From Seminavis robusta (Eukaryota > Bacillariophyta > Bacillariophyceae > Naviculales > Naviculaceae), in NCBI GenBank assembly GCA_903772945.1, contig CAICTM010000749.1:1-50243 (forward strand): 50,243 nt of DNA, given 5' to 3'. Below are positions 44,413 through 50,243 of this stretch, piece by piece. Every line of letters starts with the position of its first letter. Positions within the stretch are counted from its first letter, which is position 1. A program made the position numbers and the translations under genes. A model generated the notes under the pieces. The model made no database searches and was not told the DNA's origin. It saw nothing but the letters and a program-made list of their open reading frames with translations.

Positions 44413-45426
44413 GACTTGAAGTTGCTGTATCTACGGTAGGCTTGCATTGGATGGGTTCGATGGATGCTTTCGATCTGGATGGACATATCTGAATTCGATG
44501 CTTGCTTGTTTGGTGTGAGAGACTTCGGTGATGGCAATTCGATGATTCGATGGTTGCTGTGGAGCTGCGAGGGGGTTCCTCATATGATGATCTTGTAATG
44601 ATGATCTTGTAATGATGATCTTGTACTAATGGACATGGTGAACACTTGATGGAGCTCTTGAGGTGGTTCCTCTTCTTGTTGCCTATTGTTTCAGGCGGCC
44701 TATGCTTTCATGGCAGACTTGGTTGGTCTATTGGTCACTCGTTGGGTGACTGCTCCTTGCCTTGGTATGGCTTGATTCGATTTGTGTTGTCTTCTGGTGT
44801 CACCGTCTCATTGAAGTCAGCCAAAACATCCGCTCTGTGGCGGCTCTGGGTCAGTCTGTAGCTTCTGTGAGCTTGCTCCGGCCTTGTGTAGGCTCGATAC
44901 CTGGTCTTCTCGTGATCTTGGTGGATCAATGTTCACTGTTGTTCTTCTGCTGATGATGCAGTTGCTGCTGTTGCAGTTGCCTGTACTGTAGATGCAATTC
45001 AAAGGATGGTTAGTACTGGTGGCAATGGCTGTTGGCCATGCTGTTGTTACCATTGATGCTGTTGGTGGCTGTTGGTGGATGTGACATTGCCTGGATAGGC
45101 GGTAGACATGATGGTTTTGTCGTTATTGATGATGATGCCTTTGTCAATGGCGACTTGGTTGTTGGGATTGTTGCCGTTGTGGATGGCATTGCTGCGTTTG
45201 GTGTCGATGTTTTGGATTTTTTGGGTACCTCCACACTCCTGTGCACTTGCTGTTGCAAAACTGGAAGGGCATGATTGTTGCTATTCGATAGGATGATTGG
45301 TCGGAGATGTGGTGGATGCTATTGTTGTTGTCTCGAGACTGTTGGTTGCCTCAGGTATGCTTGTGATTGATGGTTGGTGGAGGTGTTGAGGCTGCATGAC
45401 ATGCCAGCAAACACACTCTCAAAAGG
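44413..45426 (+). repeat. About 1-kb direct repeat, copy 1
   Basis: Begins around TTGCTGTATCTACGGTAGG and ends around ACACACTCTCAAAAG. It aligns along its length with 46370-47331, with scattered substitutions and small indels. It includes three tandem ATGATGATCTTGTA-like units near 44584-44627 and a matching ATG (45401, MPANTLSK) that here soon leads to a stop. Candidate LTR or 5' leader of the retroelement downstream. Confidence 0.8.
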
Positions 45427-46369
45427 TAGGTAGGAGGTGCAGTGGCTGTTGCCACAATACACACTCGAAAGAAAATATTATAGGTCAGGTTGCACTCCTG
45501 TGCTTCCTGTTGCTTGACAAACAGATGGATTCGGTAGCTCTTGGCTATCTAGCTGGGACTGGCCCAGTTGCTTCGTGTACCTGGATTCGGCATGCTGTAC
45601 ACAGGGCGTGACTTGGATTGCTGGCGGGCATGGTGTGGCACTCCTGTGTGAGCACTGTTGTCGTCTTTGGTATGTGTCGTTCCTCTGTTGTTCATCTGTC
45701 GTCTGTCGCCTTGTTGAAATTCTCTGGTTTGGTTGGCAAAGCTAGCTGTTTTCGGGCTGCTGCCAATACTTGGATCTGGCTCGGTGGTCGTCTGGTGGCT
45801 TCCACGCTTGATGGCCATGATGCACTGATGTTCAAAGCACACCTTCTTGTAAGACATTCCGGTTGTGGGATCTGTTGGTCTACCACAATTGTTCCAGAAA
45901 TGTTGGTTTGTTGTGTGCCGTTGGAAGGTTTGCACCTCTTTCCTATCGGCACTGCTTGGTGGCTCTCTTGTTGAGTCTTCTGGAACTCCCACGGAAGCAC
46001 CTCTGTGCTATATCCTGTTGGGATTTGTTATCTCGTTCCTTTTTCGTGGCAACACTTGCTGGTGTCGCTCCTGTTGTCTTTTCCATGTCGGCACTGCTTC
46101 TAGATCGGTTGCAAGTGGCTTGTTCCGATCGTTCCTTCTTTCGTGTCGGCACTCTTGTGCTTTCCATGTCGGTACTTCTTCTTCTGCTGCTACCGACTCT
46201 GCTCTTGTAGTTGGTTTCGTACGGTACTAGCTAGCACGATGGCTGTTTTCGCAGCGCAAAAGCTTGGTGTTCGCTCTCTCCTGTGAGCTTGGTTCTTGCT
46301 GTACTTGCTGCTCTAGCTGGTCGGCACTCTTGTTGCTTCTAGCTCTCCGTCACGGTGTCTTGTTCTCTT
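45427..46369. other. Spacer between the 1-kb direct repeats
   Basis: GT-skewed, with overlapping ORFs of 70-150 codons on both strands. None shows a recognisable domain. It ends before the 13-bp tandem repeat at 46388. Confidence 0.4.
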
Positions 46370-47331
46370 TTGCTGTATCTGCGGTAGGCTTGCATTGGAT
46401 GCTTGCATTGGATGCTTGCATTGGATGCTTGCATTGTTTGGTGTGAGAGATTTTGGTGTTGGCAATTCGATGATTCGATGTTGCTGTGGAGCTGTGAGGG
46501 GGTTCCTCATATGATGATCTTGTGATGATGATCTTGTACTAATGGATATGGTTGACACTTGATTGGTGGAGCTCGTGAGGCGGTTCCTCTTGTTGTGCCT
46601 ATTGTTTCAGGTGGCCTATGCTTTCATGGCAGACTTGGTTGGTTTGGTCACTCGTTGGGTGACTGCTCCTTGCCTTGGTATGGCTTGATTCGATTTGTGT
46701 TGTCTTCTTGTGTCACCGTCTCATTGACGTCAGCCAAAACATCCGCTCTGTGGCGGCTCTGGGTCAGTCTGTAGCTTCTTTGAGCTTGCTCTGGCCTTTT
46801 GTGGGCTCGATACCTTGTCTTCTCGTGATCTTGGTGGATCAACGTTCCTCAGTGTTGTTCTTCTGCTGGTGATGTGGTTGCTGCTGATGCAGTTGCCTGT
46901 ACTGTAGATGCAATTCAAAGGATGGTTACTACTGATGGCAATGTCTGTTGGCCATGCTGTTGTTACCATTGATGCTGTTGGTGGTTGTGACATTGCCTGG
47001 ATAGGCGGTTGATATGATGGTTTTGTCGGTATTGCTGATGGTGCCTTTGTCGTTTGATGACTTGGCTGTTGGAATTGTTGCCGTTGTTGATGGCATTGTT
47101 GGTTTCGGTATTGATGTTTTGGATTTTGGGTACCTCCACACTCCTGTGCACTTGCTGTTGTAAAACTGGAAGGGCATGATTGTTGCTAGCTGATAGTATG
47201 ATTGGTCGGAGATGTGGGGGATGCTATTGTGGTTGCCTGGGGACGGTTGGTTGCCTCAGGTATCCATATGATTGATGGTTGGTGGAGGTGTTGAGGCTGT
47301 AGCACATGCCATCAAACACACTCTCAAAAGA
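46370..47331 (+). repeat. About 1-kb direct repeat, copy 2
   Basis: Counterpart of 44413-45426. At 46388-46436 it carries a 13-bp tandem repeat (GCTTGCATTGGAT, nearly four units) not present as such in copy 1. Its right end runs into the start of a Gag-like ORF at 47306. Confidence 0.8.
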
Positions 47332-50243
47332 TATCTTCACTCAAAATTCGGACGATGAAGAAGAGGCTTCCTTGTTGACCGAAGATCTATCCGTCATTCC
47401 AGATGACAAGGTATTGAAGAAGATGACGAAGAAGCAATTGCTCGAGTTGGTCCAGGCTCAGGCGGCGGCTTTGAAAGCGTTACAGTTCCTCCCACGACTC
47501 AGAGTATCCGTGAGTAGATTGAGTCATGTTCTATGAGTCAACACGATGGAACAGAGAACGCTGGCAAGAACACGTTCTCAACGAAACCAAAGGACACGGT
47601 AAATTGGAGTATTCGACAGGAGTAAAGCATCTGCCAACGAACCGTTTCCCGCAGATACCACGTTGACTTCCGTATGAACCAAGATCAACTACCACGATGC
47701 ATTGATCCAACACGCTACAACTAGCTTTACTGATCGCATCAATCAAAGCTCAAACACAGATTATGAATTACTAAGAAGCGAACTTTGCATTTACCTTGCA
47801 CTCGTCTTGAATAGTTGCAGTTGATCTCGTTGGGTGGTAGCTACCTCTACAAGATCCCTCTATTCAAGTAGTATTTCCCACGTTAGCAGTTTAACTAGTC
47901 GCAGTTACGCACTGCCACACCTCATACAAGATGGCCGATGAAGCAGCCAAGCTCAAGCATGTCCTATGCACCTATGCGGCGAAGAGCTTCCACCACAGGG
48001 TACACTGCATCTCCAATGCGCATCGCACTGTCTGAACAAGGAATCGACGGATGGATGGATCTCCTACTTCTCACCAAGATGAAGTTATGGATCTCCAAGC
48101 TTCCGACGACACAACGGCGCTCCAAGACCAGTACTCTCACCAGGAAGAAGCTATGCTCGCGGCGATACAGATGTATCACCATTGGCGTCCAAGAGGAAGG
48201 CACCCATCCGCGTCGTATCACTGACGGCCGACGCACTCGACGCTTTCAAGTTGGACTCTTCCAGCCACACGGCGAAATCGTCCCATGGCACAAATGAGAG
48301 CAGCGATGCACACGATGACCGATGGGGAGTGCAATCGCACTTTGGACAAGAACAAAAGCCCGTCCGCTCAGAGTTCAAGAGAGTTTCGCGACGAATAAGT
48401 CTTCATCAAATGGAGGAGAACTTCCTCAACACGCTCAAATCTCAGGTCTCTCCCACCTCATTGTTTCTGACTTCACGGTCACCAACGTCGAACTGACGAG
48501 AAACAACGAGAATGGATGTACAGACCTTGAAGACATCTTCCAAGAAGCACAGGCAAGATCTGTGTCCTGCCACGAAACCGGCAAGGACACTCGTGTGATC
48601 TGGAAGCAATTGACGATATTACTCCAAGTCCATGGTCGCACCCTGCGCTCGGATAAGATTTCGTGTTATCTCACCTCCGCCGATATCGCAGAAGGTGTAT
48701 GGAGAGGTCCCAAGCTGTTTCATCTCCAACTTCCTCAACCAATTTCGGCAGTACAATGAGATCAGCGACGAGCCGTACACTGACCAACAGGGGCACGTTC
48801 TTGGAACCTCAATCTCCACAGGCACCAAATCTCGCCCCTGTACGACGTCTCGCACTCCAAACCAAGAAAGCTGCAGGCGACACCTCCAGTATACCTCGAG
48901 CATACGAGCAGCCCTTCTCGAGCAAGCACAATGCATGACAATGCAAATCTGCGACTCAAGCTCTGACGTCAGTCTCGAAGCAACTCCGTCGTCGCACCTA
49001 CAAACACGAAATCTCTTCGACGATGGTACAGCGGAACCTGTGGCGACACCTATGAGGCATTCGTCATGATATGGATACCCGGTGGAGTCCTATTGAAGCC
49101 ATCAGACAGACACTCGTGGTCCACGCAAGGTCATGTGAACGCAACCACATGGCGGTCGTTGTCCAAGTCGGATCAAAGGGCATGGGATAATATCTCCAAG
49201 CAGGGCAAGAAGAGCAATTCTTGCGCCACCGGTACTGTGCGACTACACAACACTTGGGCAATCACGCCCATCCCCTCAGTCAACTCCCACGACCTCTCGA
49301 GTGGGCAACACCACCCACGAGCAGGCACCTAAAAGTGTCCCTCGCACCAAACCAAGTCCAACAAGACGGAACACTGACCTATTGGCAGCTCGCGTGCACA
49401 AGACGCATTCAACGCCAACGTCTTCGCTGGTGATATCGCGTCCGTCCTATCACAGCCGACACAATACGGCTACACGCGAGGTACGAGTCACGAGTTTGAT
49501 CGCTCATCCTACGAGTCCTACTCCCACGAGATGTTGTTCAGAGAGCCAGAGATTGACCTGATTGGCAACCCTCCGTATATTTCTCTGATGAATCCGATGA
49601 CAGCCAACAACACAAACTCTCGTGAAAATAACGAGGCACCATGGACCTCCTCGACGTACCAAACGAAGCGGATCCTCCATGCCGCACTCGATGATGGAGA
49701 AGAATCCTTCCATCCGGTGATCAGCTTTCTCCAGTTTGCTCAGGTACCTCCAATACGAGGCTATTGATACGATATCCAACACAAATCCAAGAGATCATAC
49801 AGGTTACCACACCTTCGACCCGAAAGTTCTGTGCAATGAACCCTTCGACCTCTGGACAACGTCGACGCATCTCCTCCAGCATGGAAGCACAAGCACAATC
49901 CTACGCACCTCCTGTGTTTGGCACACTCATGGCTCCACCATACCATCAGATTCAGCAACCTGGCGATACTCTTGCTTCGTCACGCCCAGCTGCCACCAAG
50001 CTTGAAACAGTCTTGGCCATCTTACAGCGAAGAAGCACCCGTCAAGGAGGCACCTATTGCGAGATACCCGCTGTTGATACGGATCTAGCGCTCGATATTT
50101 CCAACTCCAACTCGATCCTTCTTCTGATATTGGTGCGATATCGACACTGACTTCAGTTTTCGCGACACCAAACGAGGCTGACTTCCTCAGCGGGCACTCC
50201 CTCTCCTGCCACCAGTGCGCCCACAACATATCAAAGGCATAGG
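47306..50243 (+). mobile_element. Decayed Ty1/copia-like retroelement, Gag region, continues past right edge
   Basis: A short ORF at 47306-47536 starts MPSNTLSKDIF, with acidic DDEEE and a helix KKMTKKQLLELVQAQAAALK. From about 47935 to the edge, plus-strand coding potential hops between frames: near 48019 ALSEQGIDGWMDLLLLTKMK, which resembles the Gag N-terminal block of diatom copia elements (LLTLTKEDI type); near 48710 FISNFLNQFRQYNEISDEPY; near 49130 VNATTWRSLSKSDQRAWDNI; then near 49410-49620 a further stretch (VFAGDIASVLSQ; EFDRSSYESYSHEMLF). Stops and frameshifts break every part, so the copy is dead. No protease, integrase or RT is inside the window. The upstream 1-kb repeat may be its LTR or leader. 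Confidence 0.55.

Noticed and set aside
45549..45992. Minus-strand ORF of 147 codons as a zinc-knuckle Gag
   Set aside because: Its Cys/His spacing does not fit CCHC and it lies in GT-skewed DNA that opens minus-strand frames by composition.

Overview
The window looks like nuclear DNA of a diatom or a close photosynthetic stramenopile. Evidence: most genes have few, short GT-AG introns (about 65-160 bp). Two proteins carry an N-terminal signal peptide followed by phenylalanine, as in bipartite plastid targeting through a secondary plastid. There is a heat-shock-factor-type transcription factor of the kind expanded in diatoms, and a decayed Ty1/copia-like Gag at the right end. No bacterial operons, rRNA or CRISPR were seen.

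Left and middle (1-41.2 kb) is gene-dense, with 16 protein genes on both strands. In order: SNF1/AMPK alpha kinase (-, runs off the left edge); a tyrosine-recombinase-domain protein (-); a proline-rich protein with a C-terminal membrane segment (+); PP1 inhibitor-2 (-); a MANF/ARMET-like ER protein (-); a large Msp1/ATAD1-type AAA ATPase with a signal peptide (-); a DHHC-type palmitoyltransferase with DHTC (+); a two-CXC (LIN54/tesmin/TSO1) regulator (-); ribosome biogenesis factor TSR1 (-); an HSF (-); an AMBRA1-like WD40 protein (+); a leucine-rich-repeat protein (+); an unknown basic disordered protein (-); a probable thylakoid single-span protein (+); a plastid-targeted coiled-coil/SAP protein (+); and VPS11 (-). 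Exon joins were worked out by hand from splice consensus, reading frame and family similarity.

Right (41.2-50.2 kb) has no intact gene. It holds an AT-rich block of about 2.2 kb bounded by near-identical 83-bp direct repeats and containing short tRNA-like units, then a GT-skewed block with two direct repeats of about 0.95 kb, then a frameshifted copia-type Gag running to the right edge.

Functional themes are energy and stress signalling (SNF1, HSF, PP1 inhibitor-2), membrane traffic and autophagy (VPS11, AMBRA1-like), ER/organelle protein quality (MANF-like, AAA) and plastid biology (two genes). I see no operon-like system. The most unusual signals are the recombinase-domain protein with a prion-like tail, a VPS11 without its RING, a palmitoyltransferase that lost its zinc cysteines, a scrambled in-frame segment in SNF1 that may now be an intron, and intergenic enrichment of the palindrome TACCGGTA.
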